From Albugo candida (lineage: Eukaryota; Oomycota; Peronosporomycetes; Albuginales), in contig JBDOQK010000011.1 of NCBI GenBank assembly GCA_040437565.1, positions 248,001 through 312,000 of the forward strand: a stretch of DNA of 64,000 nucleotides, read 5' to 3'. Below, piece after piece: positions 10,045-20,027 of this stretch. Each line of letters begins with the position of its first letter. The first letter of the stretch is position 1. The notes beneath the pieces are model-generated. The model saw only the letters and a program-made list of their open reading frames with translations. It was not told the DNA's origin and did not search any database. The position numbers were made by a program, and so were the translations under genes.

Positions 10045-11169
10045 TCAAGTTTCAAGTATGCATGAACGCAAGTAATGAATGAAAAAAATGATCATCTCTG
10101 ATTCGATACAGCTGGTGCCAATAATCTTATGAGGAGGATATTTTTTGCCAAAAGTCTTGAGCCATTTTTTTATTTCCTTATCTCCTCTTCCACTGAAGAT
10201 CGCCAGAGCGTGTGCACCGTTCTCAAGGGCTGCAACGAGCATATGTCGATCATATTGTGGGTCGTCAGCCACGAGTAATGGTTGACATTTTGTGCCTTTA
10301 ATGATCTCTTTAATTTTGCTTGCTTTATTTTCCCGAACCATAGCATTACCCACTCCTTTAAACGCATTTCCGGCAATTTCATTATCGCAAGTAGTACCAA
10401 ACACACCTGTGATCGAATTCTCAATTCTCAATGCATCCGTAACACTTTCGAGGTATGCTGTATGCATTGCACTTATTATATACGTCTTCGCTTTGCCTTC
10501 ACTCAAAGCATGGATAAGTTGTAGCATTTTTGGAGAAGCAACAGCTTGGTTTGGTAGATCATTCACTTCTTCTCCCTCGCCTGATGGTGAAAATGCTCTT
10601 TGAAAAAGACGTGTTCGTTCTTCATTGTTCATATTATAGAGCAATCTATATGGTACAGTTATACTCAAGTATGCACACTCCTTCTTGTCCCCCTGAACGA
10701 CGTGGGAAGCCATTTTTAGCCATTTGGGAATTAGCTCTTTCAGACGAAGTTTTTCTCCTTCTTCAAACCTAAAGTTCAATCTTCTATCCCTTTTCGCAAA
10801 TATATCTTGGATCTTCTTCACAATAGCACTAAAGTTTTCGTCCTTTCCAATGCATTGAAAAGGAGGATTGAGATTACCTGTCATGTGATTATAAAATCCA
10901 AAAACTAACGGAACATCCGCCGCTTGAAAATAGAATTCACCATCCACTATCTGCTTCGCCAAAACGGTATTTGGAAAAGAATCTCTCAAAATTGTATAGT
11001 CCAATTCAAAAAAGACACAGTAATCGTCGCGCTTATCCAACTTTTCAAAAATCTCTTCGAAAAAACAATGCAAAGCGGGATTCTTGATTGCGTCAAAAAA
11101 ACTATTCTTATGAAATCCGCCACTGCATAGCACTGGAAGTAGTCCACTGAGCAAGCACTTGAGAACCAT
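10045..11169 (-). CDS. Secreted HAD-superfamily phosphatase-like protein (copy B)
   Basis: I chose the ATG at 11169 (374 aa) over the upstream ATG at 11214. It starts a clear signal peptide (MVLKCLLSGLLPVLCSG) matching the paralogues' N-termini. HAD motif I reads ELDYT (55-59), where the intact paralogue has DMDFT at the same positions, so the nucleophile is Glu. Motif II Ser is likely S233 (IISAM), the motif III Lys is K282 or K285, and motif IV reads ADDPQYD (301-307), retaining acidic residues. Asp to Glu at the nucleophile normally abolishes HAD phosphoryl transfer, so this may be a pseudo-enzyme or bind substrate without turnover. The overall layout resembles phosphorylcholine-phosphatase-type HADs; that subfamily is inference. 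It sits between the degenerate gene and the myosin relic in unit B. Confidence 0.75.
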   Translation of the reverse strand: MVLKCLLSGLLPVLCSGGFHKNSFFDAIKNPALHCFFEEIFEKLDKRDDYCVFFELDYTILRDSFPNTVLAKQIVDGEFYFQAADVPLVFGFYNHMTGNLNPPFQCIGKDENFSAIVKKIQDIFAKRDRRLNFRFEEGEKLRLKELIPKWLKMASHVVQGDKKECAYLSITVPYRLLYNMNNEERTRLFQRAFSPSGEGEEVNDLPNQAVASPKMLQLIHALSEGKAKTYIISAMHTAYLESVTDALRIENSITGVFGTTCDNEIAGNAFKGVGNAMVRENKASKIKEIIKGTKCQPLLVADDPQYDRHMLVAALENGAHALAIFSGRGDKEIKKWLKTFGKKYPPHKIIGTSCIESEMIIFFIHYLRSCILET

Positions 11170-11639
11170 AATGTCAATTTCAAAAGTGAGTGATACAATC
11201 GAGATCTTAGCCAATCTAAGATAGGGGACGGAGAATATTATTCTTCACACAGCGGGAAAGTCATGTACTCCAGCGTTCCCAAAAGTTCGATGGAGTTGGA
11301 GGAATATTCCCGCCGATTTGTCATAGCTCGGATATATCTCTTTTTTGTGTGTGACCGATTGCATTCTTTTTTTGCATTCTATTTTTGTCGCTGTGGTTTG
11401 GATTCCATGAAAAAAATTAAGTGACACTTTATCTCAGGTTCAAGTAACTCAAAATCATCTAATTATTTTGTCCAATCTCATGACTTTACCCATCCAGCTG
11501 TACAAAGGGACCGTCTGACGTGCTTCGATATCAAAAATGGCGAGGTAAAAGCGAATTCAGTCTTAAAGCGACTTAATGCTAGGAATTATTCCTGTATCCC
11601 ATATCAGTTCAAACAAATCTTTCATGCATTTTGCGAATC

Positions 11640-12400
11640 AATTGAAGCTGAAGATATCTTTTACTTTGCGAGCTAAACCTCAACAAGCTCACTATTATAC
11701 TTCCCGAGCTTCGCTTTGTTAAGCCCTCAGCCTTTCTGACGCAAGTATACCTCGGCCTCAATTAGTACTCTCTAATTCGATCGGTAAATACTGCTCGCAT
11801 CGAGTGCTCTACGTTCTGGCTTCTTCGTCACCTTACATTACCTTCCGCACTCTAGTTCTTTGTGACTCGGTAAGTGCGTGAATTTGAAGCGAATTCTGAT
11901 TATCAGTTAGGTTCGCCTCATCGCTAGCAGTCGTTTGGAATATGGTCTCCTGATGACTTGCTCATGAAAGCCCATTCTCTAAGAAAGTACAGATCTTTCG
12001 AAACTGTATCGGAATCGTGTTCCGTCGGCTGGTAGTCTAATCACATGAACACGACCGGGAGTATAATAGCCAAGAAAGGGATATACTCCCTACTTCGTCA
12101 CACCATTTTCCGCTAAATCGGCAATGATGCCGGCGCTTGACGCCGTGTTCAAATTTTGATCCAGCAGTAGGAGCAACCACCAACTATTCAATGACTTCTC
12201 TCGTTCCCCTTTTGTGGCGGAATTCATGTGAAACAGAGGTTGACTTTCTATCGATCAATATTGCAATATCGACGCGTGACGATAAAGGGACCGAATTGTA
12301 ACGATCACCGCTGACAATCAATTGATCTAATCGCATATCAATCCGAAGTACTTTTCGATTCAATTCTATATCAAACAAAAGGGGTCAGGTAGACTTGGTT
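11640..12400 (-). pseudogene. Myosin relic (decayed copy of 3821-7624)
   Basis: Blocks match the intact myosin in order. 11640-11880 corresponds to the C-terminal coding end (from about 3811). 11876-12040 corresponds to 4200-4380. 12045-12145 corresponds to the FYVE region near 4475-4600, including GGCAATGATGCCGGCG. The sequence then jumps to the motor segment near 5640 (CAGCAGTAGGAGCAACCA at about 12160) and to the 5' flank (about 12200-12400). Frames are broken throughout. Confidence 0.75.
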
Positions 12401-12665
12401 TACAGAGTGAGACATACGCACATGCTCAACTCGTGATATCACCACACACTTTGCCGGGAACGACGGTTGCACAATACTGACGACAGTACCATCTTAGTGG
12501 GAATGGGTACAGCCATCGGACTTTGTTGATTCGTATGAAAATTGCACGATCGCTATGCTTCAGTGACATCGTGTGTGGCCTTACTAAACACTAATCTTGT
12601 GCGAAGCCAGCTTTTAATAGCACAGATACGCAATCACGGAATGTGATCAATCACATAGCTGAGGT

Positions 12666-12893
12666 CTGATTTGTAAGAATATTATGTATATTTAACCCAT
12701 CAGAGGCGTCAGTGATGACGAGAATTATANNNNNNNNNNNNNNNNNNNNNNNNNNNNNNNNNNNNNNNNNNNNNNNNNNNNNNNNNNNNNNNNNNNNNNN
12801 NNNNNNNNNNNNNNNNNNNNNNNNNNNNNCTGATTTGTAAGAATATTATGTATATTTAACCCATCAGAGGCGTCAGTGATGACGAGAATTATA
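12666..12893. repeat. N gap with 64-bp identical flanks (assembly artefact)
   Basis: 12666-12729 is identical to 12830-12893 around 100 N, just upstream of the DnaJ gene. Probably unmerged contig ends. Confidence 0.9.
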
Positions 12894-12942
12894 CTTCCTT
12901 AATAGCTCCCAACCATCAAATAAGACGACTGTTTCAACGCTG

Positions 12943-14337
12943 ATGCGATGCTATTATGACGTGCTCTCCATTGATAGCCACGCAATGGCACATGAGATCA
13001 AAAAAGCTTATCACGCTCAGGCTCTCAAATGGCACCCCGACAAACATCAACAAAGTGCGATGAGTATTGAGGAAGCTACTAAGATTTTTCAGGAACTCCA
13101 GCATGCATATCGTGTTTTGATAAATCCCCATGAGCGGAAATGGTACGATAATCATCGAGATCAACTTCTTCAGTATGACAGAGATGCATCTGCCGAAGAT
13201 GGGAGCATCATGTTCGATCATTATACTAGGTACATTGTGTTTTGTCTTTCCAGATTCCACCTCTCATTTGATTGTAGAGATTCTGCTTTCAAAGGGTACA
13301 ATGATCATCAAAAAGGATTTTTCGCGGTCTACTCTGCCGCTTTTCAGCACGTGAGACCACCAAATGATGTATAATTTCCAACAATTCAGTGCTCACGGTT
13401 TCTGTAGATTGTAGATTTGGAGGAAATCGAGGAAGGTTTGCCCAAATTTGGTAACGTCACCGATGAGCTCGGTAGTGTACAAGACTTTTACGTGAAGTGG
13501 ATGAGCTTTTCAACAAAACGTTCATTTTCTTGGATGAACATCTACAGCACGACGGAAGTTACTAGTCGGATTTTTCGGCGCGCAGCAGAAAAGGAAAATA
13601 AGCGAAGGAGGGAGAGAGCAAAAAAGGACTATAACCAGAAGGTCCGTGAGCTCGTGAAGTTTGTCCGGAAAAGAGATAGCCGCATTCTTGAGTTTGAGCA
13701 AGAAAAAGCCTCGCAACGAGAAAGTCAACGTACATTCAAAGCACAAAGAAACTTGGAGAAGAAGGCAGCATATGAGCAGGCAAAGATATCTTTTCAACGA
13801 CAGCAATTGGAGGCATGGGAAAGGAACCACGTAGATTCTAGTGCTGGTGAGCCGGAGAAGACTGGCTCAGAGCAGTATCTTAATGGAGCGCTACCTGATT
13901 GGGTTCAGTATCCAGACGACGCGCAATTATCCTGTGTAGTTTGTGATAAAACGTTCAACACCGATAAGCAGCTTCGAAACCACTTGTATAGCAAGAAACA
14001 TGGCGAAATTTTTGCTATGATGAAACTTGATGGACATTTAGACAACTTAGTGTCTACTAAAATTGGAATTGATGACCTGCAAACTAGATTCAGTCCGTTG
14101 AATGTCATTGATGAAACAAAAATGCCAGATCAGGTTGGCGAACAAGACAATTTTCTCGAAAAGACAATGTCTCCGGTATCCAGTGATGAGAAAATGGTGG
14201 ATACGAAGGAAAAAAGACTTGCGAGAGAACTCCGAGCTGCTGAGAAGCGTCGAGAACGGAAAGAACAGAGAAAACTCGAAAAGCGGCAAGAACGGAATGT
14301 GCTCACACATTTGAAGCGCCCTCAATCGACAAAATAG
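12943..14337 (+). CDS. DNAJC21/Jjj1-type co-chaperone with C2H2 finger
   Basis: J domain at the N-terminus with HPD at residues 31-33 (KWHPDKH). It is followed by the zuotin-like middle region (KGYNDHQKGFFAVY), a long charged helical segment and a C2H2 finger (C-x2-C-x12-H-x5-H, from LSCVVCDKTF). This is the layout of Jjj1/DNAJC21, which works with Hsp70 and Rei1-type factors to strip biogenesis factors from cytoplasmic pre-60S ribosomes. Proposed exons are 12943-13211, 13254-13350 and 13408-14337 (431 aa). The intron 13351-13407 (57 nt, GTGAGA...TGTAG) is clear because the frame otherwise stops. The 42-nt intron 13212-13253 is less certain: it is in frame without stops, and reading through gives 445 aa. 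A 24-nt alternative starting at 13230 is less plausible. Confidence 0.9.
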
Positions 14338-15119
14338 TAAGCAAGTGGCCCACAAACAGCTTCCGAGTCATTTTGGTCCCTTGATAAAAAAGAACACAAT
14401 CAGAATCATTCGGCATCAATCTCGGATAGAATCTGGCGAGCAATTTCGATCATTTTTCATATATTTCGCCTTTCTTCGCCAAACGTTCCTCGTTTTTATT
14501 TTATTTTATCTCTTCCTCAGCCTACCATGATTACTCGGAGGATCAAAATGGCAACCTCCTATACATAACTCTCGGATCCAGGCTCAAAATACACGCAATC
14601 TCGTATCCGTACAAGTTAAATTTCGATCATCCTCCAAAGAAGCTTGAGTTGTCGATTGTGCATAGCAAAAATTGCGTCGTCGTCAGTAAATATTCAACTA
14701 TCACGGACGTCTGATTCGACACTGTGCCATTCGAGCATCTGAACGCTCCACTCATGGTGACCGCTACCAAAACCACTCACCCTGGATAAATTCACGGCTC
14801 TGTTCCTCATAATTTCGGAATGAGTGTGTAGCCTCCATATCAAGACACAGACTTTAAATCTTCAAGCAGAAATGAGCGGATAAGTGCCGCTAAAATGCTG
14901 TAGCCAATAAAGATGTCTCAATGAATACATGATTGTTTATCAAAATCCACAGAAAAGTGCAATATGTTCGGCGACCATGCCGATTAAGACGCTTGCATCA
15001 AGCACCATTGACCCACATTAGACGTCAAGCAGACATCATTCGATGAAGATTTGACGAACCACTTACAAAGTGATATCATCTGCTTTCTAACTCTCTTCAA
15101 TCCTTTAAGTTGAGCTTCA

Positions 15120-17077
15120 CTCATTGCGGTGGAAAACGAAAGACGATAAGAAGATGGATTCACGAAAAGATTTGATGGTGACTTGATGCAGCCATGCATA
15201 CCAAAAGACTTGTTTATAAGCTACGCCTATATATGTACAAAATACACCATGTCATATTCGGTCAATGATAGCAAACAATACTATGCTGCATAGCTGAATG
15301 GAGATGGATATCAGAAAGGCAAGAGACAATTGAGGTGAGAACGTTGCCTTTCGAATCAGTCATTATAGGCTCCCTCACGTGCGATGACCAGAGCTCGTAA
15401 TGCTTGCTTATTGTCTCTCATCTTATAAGGCTTGCAATCGAGAACCTTCATTTTCTCGCAGTCACCGCGAAAGACTCACGTTTTTGATTCTGATAGTAGA
15501 CTTATAGACCAAGTTGACTATGCCCTTGTTCATACAGGCAATGGGTAACTTGATAGCATCTAACTCCGAAGCAAGGGGACAGAAAAAGGCATTTCGGAAG
15601 TTGGATCCATGTGGACCCTGCTGCTCATATCACATGCCAATAGCAGACCAAGTATAGAAGGTGGTCATGTGGCTCAACAGTAGCGTTGCAGCGAATAGCT
15701 TTATCAAAATTAATCAAATCCGTAGGGGAGGAGGTCAGAAGCGTTCGACTGTCTCCATGTCATGTGCGTAGTTGCAATGATGCGGCGCTTAACAAAAATT
15801 GCCAGCACGTTGACTATGGTGCTCCAGTTGGAAAATAGCACACGTGGTGCAGGTGAGTCACATGTTCCAAGTTTCCGACCCCTTGGAGTTCGCACGGCGC
15901 ACAAATGTGGTGTCTGTACTTCTCTACTTCTGTTTTGCGACCCTGCGCGTACATTTCCAGACTTTTAGGGCCTGAAGGCTCTACAAAAGGTGGAAGACGA
16001 CGAGATCACTTTCATGCATGCTGATGCATTTGGCTCTGTATTCTAAACNNNNNNNNNNNNNNNNNNNNNNNNNNNNNNNNNNNNNNNNNNNNNNNNNNNN
16101 NNNNNNNNNNNNNNNNNNNNNNNNNNNNNNNNNNNNNNNNNNNNNNNNCTCATTGCGGTGGAAAACGAAAGACGATAAGAAGATGGATTCACGAAAAGAT
16201 TTGATGGTGACTTGATGCAGCCATGCATACCAAAAGACTTGTTTATAAGCTACGCCTATATATGTACAAAATACACCATGTCATATTCGGTCAATGATAG
16301 CAAACAATACTATGCTGCATAGCTGAATGGAGATGGATATCAGAAAGGCAAGAGACAATTGAGGTGAGAACGTTGCCTTTCGAATCAGTCATTATAGGCT
16401 CCCTCACGTGCGATGACCAGAGCTCGTAATGCTTGCTTATTGTCTCTCATCTTATAAGGCTTGCAATCGAGAACCTTCATTTTCTCGCAGTCACCGCGAA
16501 AGACTCACGTTTTTGATTCTGATAGTAGACTTATAGACCAAGTTGACTATGCCCTTGTTCATACAGGCAATGGGTAACTTGATAGCATCTAACTCCGAAG
16601 CAAGGGGACAGAAAAAGGCATTTCGGAAGTTGGATCCATGTGGACCCTGCTGCTCATATCACATGCCAATAGCAGACCAAGTATAGAAGGTGGTCATGTG
16701 GCTCAACAGTAGCGTTGCAGCGAATAGCTTTATCAAAATTAATCAAATCCGTAGGGGAGGAGGTCAGAAGCGTTCGACTGTCTCCATGTCATGTGCGTAG
16801 TTGCAATGATGCGGCGCTTAACAAAAATTGCCAGCACGTTGACTATGGTGCTCCAGTTGGAAAATAGCACACGTGGTGCAGGTGAGTCACATGTTCCAAG
16901 TTTCCGACCCCTTGGAGTTCGCACGGCGCACAAATGTGGTGTCTGTACTTCTCTACTTCTGTTTTGCGACCCTGCGCGTACATTTCCAGACTTTTAGGGC
17001 CTGAAGGCTCTACAAAAGGTGGAAGACGACGAGATCACTTTCATGCATGCTGATGCATTTGGCTCTGTATTCTAAAC
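15120..17077. repeat. N gap with 929-bp identical flanks (assembly artefact)
   Basis: 15120-16048 equals 16149-17077 as far as I compared, separated by exactly 100 N. The longest of the eleven flanking repeats. Confidence 0.9.
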
Positions 17078-17205
17078 CGCTCACCCCCTCTACGTCTGGA
17101 GACAGTGTGCACGTCAAAAAAGCGGTTCTTGATCTTCTTTTAGCTTTCCATGACATTCAACCAGGTGCCGAAAAGCCAATATATGCTATCCAGATCAAAG
17201 AATAG
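17047..17205 (+). CDS. Small unrecognised ORF, possibly a gene remnant
   Basis: 52 codons from ATG to TAG, containing VKKAVLDLLLAFHDIQPGA. It looks more protein-like than its surroundings and may be the 3' exon or remnant of a larger gene. No family recognised. Its second half appears again at 18084-18210 only because of the assembly repeat. Confidence 0.2.
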   Translation: MLMHLALYSKPLTPSTSGDSVHVKKAVLDLLLAFHDIQPGAEKPIYAIQIKE

Positions 17206-18988
17206 TGTGTGGGGTCATGACTCATATTCATTATCGCCTATGCAATAATTTGATGAAAAAACGGGTAGTGCATTAAATTACTCGCAAGACAGTGCTTTGT
17301 GTCAACGTAGGCTTGTGTATTCGGGATTAAGATACATCATTGTCTAATTCCTTGCTGCACGACTGTCATCTCATTTCAGACGAATAACATTTGCGAAGGA
17401 GCAACAGATTGCGGTGATAATTTTGGCATTTTGCTTGTGATGCTCTGGACGCAACCAGCTCAAGTAGCACGCGTTTTGCTTCTACGGATTTTATAAACTG
17501 ATTCCAAGATGTACATTCAAGAAGGCATTTCGTCATCGAATGTTCTTAGCACACCATATGCTACACTTGAAAGCGATGTATAGTTTCACTGATATATAGG
17601 GAACAGTACGAGCGAAATCCTTGAATAGAAGCCTGCTTTGCCTTTCTGTAGCTGCAAAGAAGAGTGCGATGGATCGCATACAAAAAGGCGATCGATAACG
17701 GAATAAGCAGGCTTTCCCGTTGATTCTTTCAATTATGTGCAACTCTAGGCCACTTCACAAGCTTTCCTTCCCATAACTGAATAGGAAAGATCACGAACTC
17801 AACAATTGGTCTCATGAGCATCAAGATATTGTCTTTCGTCTTTCTTCCACTTCTTTCGAGCGGCCACGAAATTCAAGCTTTCATGCAGATGATTAAGAAC
17901 ACTGGGTCAAGCACGTTTTTTTCCAAGTTCTTCGAAGAAGCTGATAAAGTAGAAACCGGCAAGTGCGCATTTGTCGATATGGANNNNNNNNNNNNNNNNN
18001 NNNNNNNNNNNNNNNNNNNNNNNNNNNNNNNNNNNNNNNNNNNNNNNNNNNNNNNNNNNNNNNNNNNNNNNNNNNNNNNNNNNGCTCACCCCCTCTACGT
18101 CTGGAGACAGTGTGCACGTCAAAAAAGCGGTTCTTGATCTTCTTTTAGCTTTCCATGACATTCAACCAGGTGCCGAAAAGCCAATATATGCTATCCAGAT
18201 CAAAGAATAGTGTGTGGGGTCATGACTCATATTCATTATCGCCTATGCAATAATTTGATGAAAAAACGGGTAGTGCATTAAATTACTCGCAAGACAGTGC
18301 TTTGTGTCAACGTAGGCTTGTGTATTCGGGATTAAGATACATCATTGTCTAATTCCTTGCTGCACGACTGTCATCTCATTTCAGACGAATAACATTTGCG
18401 AAGGAGCAACAGATTGCGGTGATAATTTTGGCATTTTGCTTGTGATGCTCTGGACGCAACCAGCTCAAGTAGCACGCGTTTTGCTTCTACGGATTTTATA
18501 AACTGATTCCAAGATGTACATTCAAGAAGGCATTTCGTCATCGAATGTTCTTAGCACACCATATGCTACACTTGAAAGCGATGTATAGTTTCACTGATAT
18601 ATAGGGAACAGTACGAGCGAAATCCTTGAATAGAAGCCTGCTTTGCCTTTCTGTAGCTGCAAAGAAGAGTGCGATGGATCGCATACAAAAAGGCGATCGA
18701 TAACGGAATAAGCAGGCTTTCCCGTTGATTCTTTCAATTATGTGCAACTCTAGGCCACTTCACAAGCTTTCCTTCCCATAACTGAATAGGAAAGATCACG
18801 AACTCAACAATTGGTCTCATGAGCATCAAGATATTGTCTTTCGTCTTTCTTCCACTTCTTTCGAGCGGCCACGAAATTCAAGCTTTCATGCAGATGATTA
18901 AGAACACTGGGTCAAGCACGTTTTTTTCCAAGTTCTTCGAAGAAGCTGATAAAGTAGAAACCGGCAAGTGCGCATTTGTCGATATGGA
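17079..18988. repeat. N gap with 905-bp identical flanks (assembly artefact)
   Basis: 17079-17983 equals 18084-18988 around 100 N. It creates a false truncated first copy of the HAD gene (17814-17983) ahead of the real one. Confidence 0.9.
17814..17983 (+). pseudogene. False 5' fragment of the HAD gene (assembly duplicate)
   Basis: Identical to the first 165-170 bases of the gene at 18819 and cut by the N run. It should disappear when the contig overlap is merged. Confidence 0.85.
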
Positions 18989-20027
18989 TTTTACTTTCAT
19001 AAGTGCCTGCTTTGAAGTCGCCGTTTTGTCAGCGCAAATAGAGATGGGGAAATATAGCTTCACAAATGACGATATTCCGGTGGTTCTCGGACTTGAAAAA
19101 GCCGACCAAGACTGTCAAAATGTGGTGTATAAGGATTCAGGTGAACGGCAGCAAGAAATCGTGGGAAAGGATAATTTAGATGCTTCAATTGCAGAAGTCG
19201 AGGGAAAGAATAAGTTAGGCGTGTCACTGCAAGAAGTCGTGGCAAACATTACAGCTGTATTTGACGACAAGTTGGAGATACAGAAAGATGCTCTTAAACC
19301 GCTTATTGCCATGTGGAATTATGTGGTTTACCAAGGTACGCGGGGAAAGCCTAATTGTAACTACTTGCGCACAACTGTGTCACGCAGGCTGCTATATAAA
19401 ATGGACGAGAAAACTAGGTCGGAAATCATCAACAAAGCTTTCAAACTCCATCCAACACGTCGCGAAGATAGGTACTACTACAAAGCCGGGAATGGTAAAA
19501 TCTATCCAGTTGTTATCGAAAACCAAGCTCCTGTGTATCCGGAGATGCTCGAACTTTTCAAAGCTTTAAAAAAGTCGACGTTTAGTTTGCACTTGATCAG
19601 CGCTTCAGACATTACTTTTGTAAAGGCTATGACCATGTCCAAAGATCTCGAAAGCATGGAAATCGAAGCGCATGGCTCTGAACCCAACGATGATTCGGAC
19701 AATGAAATGCTTGTCGGAAATGGCTTTACCAATGACTACGATAACAAAGTAAATACAATGGATATGATTATAACGAAGAAAAAATGTAAATTTCTCTTCG
19801 CTGCGGGGGATTCGATGGGTGATCATCGCATGCTGGAAAAAGTTCTGAGTGAAGAGCCCAAAGGTTATGCATTATTGATCAACGGCCCCACAACTAAACT
19901 CGGAACTGAAGAGAATTTGACGAAGTTGGCGGAGCGCTTCGACCTCAGAGCTCACATTCAAGACGTTGATGAAAAAAATACGGAGTGGAAGAAAATTATG
20001 CCGATCAAGAAGGCGACATCGATTTGA
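18819..20027 (+). CDS. Secreted HAD-superfamily phosphatase, catalytic motifs intact (copy C)
   Basis: 402 aa with an N-terminal signal peptide (MSIKILSFVFLPLLSSG). HAD motif I is DMDFT (D55 nucleophile, D57 acid/base), motif II is probably S261 in LISAS, the motif III Lys is probably K310, and motif IV is GDSMGD (330-335) followed by HRML. All are in the expected order and spacing, so this copy could be an active magnesium-dependent phosphohydrolase in the secretory pathway or outside the cell. The motif layout recalls phosphorylcholine-phosphatase-type HADs, but the substrate is not shown by the sequence. An acidic insert (about 95-140) is absent or much shorter in the two paralogues at 2.2 and 10 kb. 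It lies on the opposite strand to them. Confidence 0.8.
   Translation: MSIKILSFVFLPLLSSGHEIQAFMQMIKNTGSSTFFSKFFEEADKVETGKCAFVDMDFTFISACFEVAVLSAQIEMGKYSFTNDDIPVVLGLEKADQDCQNVVYKDSGERQQEIVGKDNLDASIAEVEGKNKLGVSLQEVVANITAVFDDKLEIQKDALKPLIAMWNYVVYQGTRGKPNCNYLRTTVSRRLLYKMDEKTRSEIINKAFKLHPTRREDRYYYKAGNGKIYPVVIENQAPVYPEMLELFKALKKSTFSLHLISASDITFVKAMTMSKDLESMEIEAHGSEPNDDSDNEMLVGNGFTNDYDNKVNTMDMIITKKKCKFLFAAGDSMGDHRMLEKVLSEEPKGYALLINGPTTKLGTEENLTKLAERFDLRAHIQDVDEKNTEWKKIMPIKKATSI

Larger units (their letters stand above)
8461..12490. repeat. Unit B of the tandem segmental duplication
   Basis: Diverged counterpart of 411-7980, with the same order: unknown degenerate gene (8461-9121), degenerate stretch (9124-10044), HAD-like gene (10045-11169), spacer (11170-11640), myosin relic (11640-12180), then sequence matching the myosin 5' flank. 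The last recognisable similarity is the CACCACAC block near 12440 against 7920. About 3.3 kb of myosin motor and tail sequence is missing between FYVE-region sequence and the motor sequence that corresponds to about 5640. Confidence 0.85.
14338..17813. other. Gene-poor stretch inflated by assembly repeats
   Basis: I recognise no family here. About half of the stretch is a second copy created at the 16049 gap. Apparent frames such as 15710-15904 and 16739-16933 are the same sequence counted twice. A 52-codon frame at 17047-17205 is the only one with a protein-like look. Confidence 0.5.

Noticed and set aside
10045-11169. RXLR or CHXC effector motif in the secreted HAD proteins
   Set aside because: I looked after the signal peptides of all three paralogues and saw neither motif, so I make no translocated-effector claim.
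13230-13253. A 24-nt spliceosomal intron in the DnaJ gene
   Set aside because: Below the size of any other intron here. A donor at 13212 gives a 42-nt intron with an equally good protein alignment.
15710-16997. Repeated 64- and 68-codon frames suggesting tandem gene copies
   Set aside because: They are identical because of the 929-bp assembly repeat, not gene duplication, and have no family features.
17814-18210. A fourth, truncated HAD gene
   Set aside because: The first 170 bases are identical to the gene at 18819 and end at an N run; it is a copy made at the gap.
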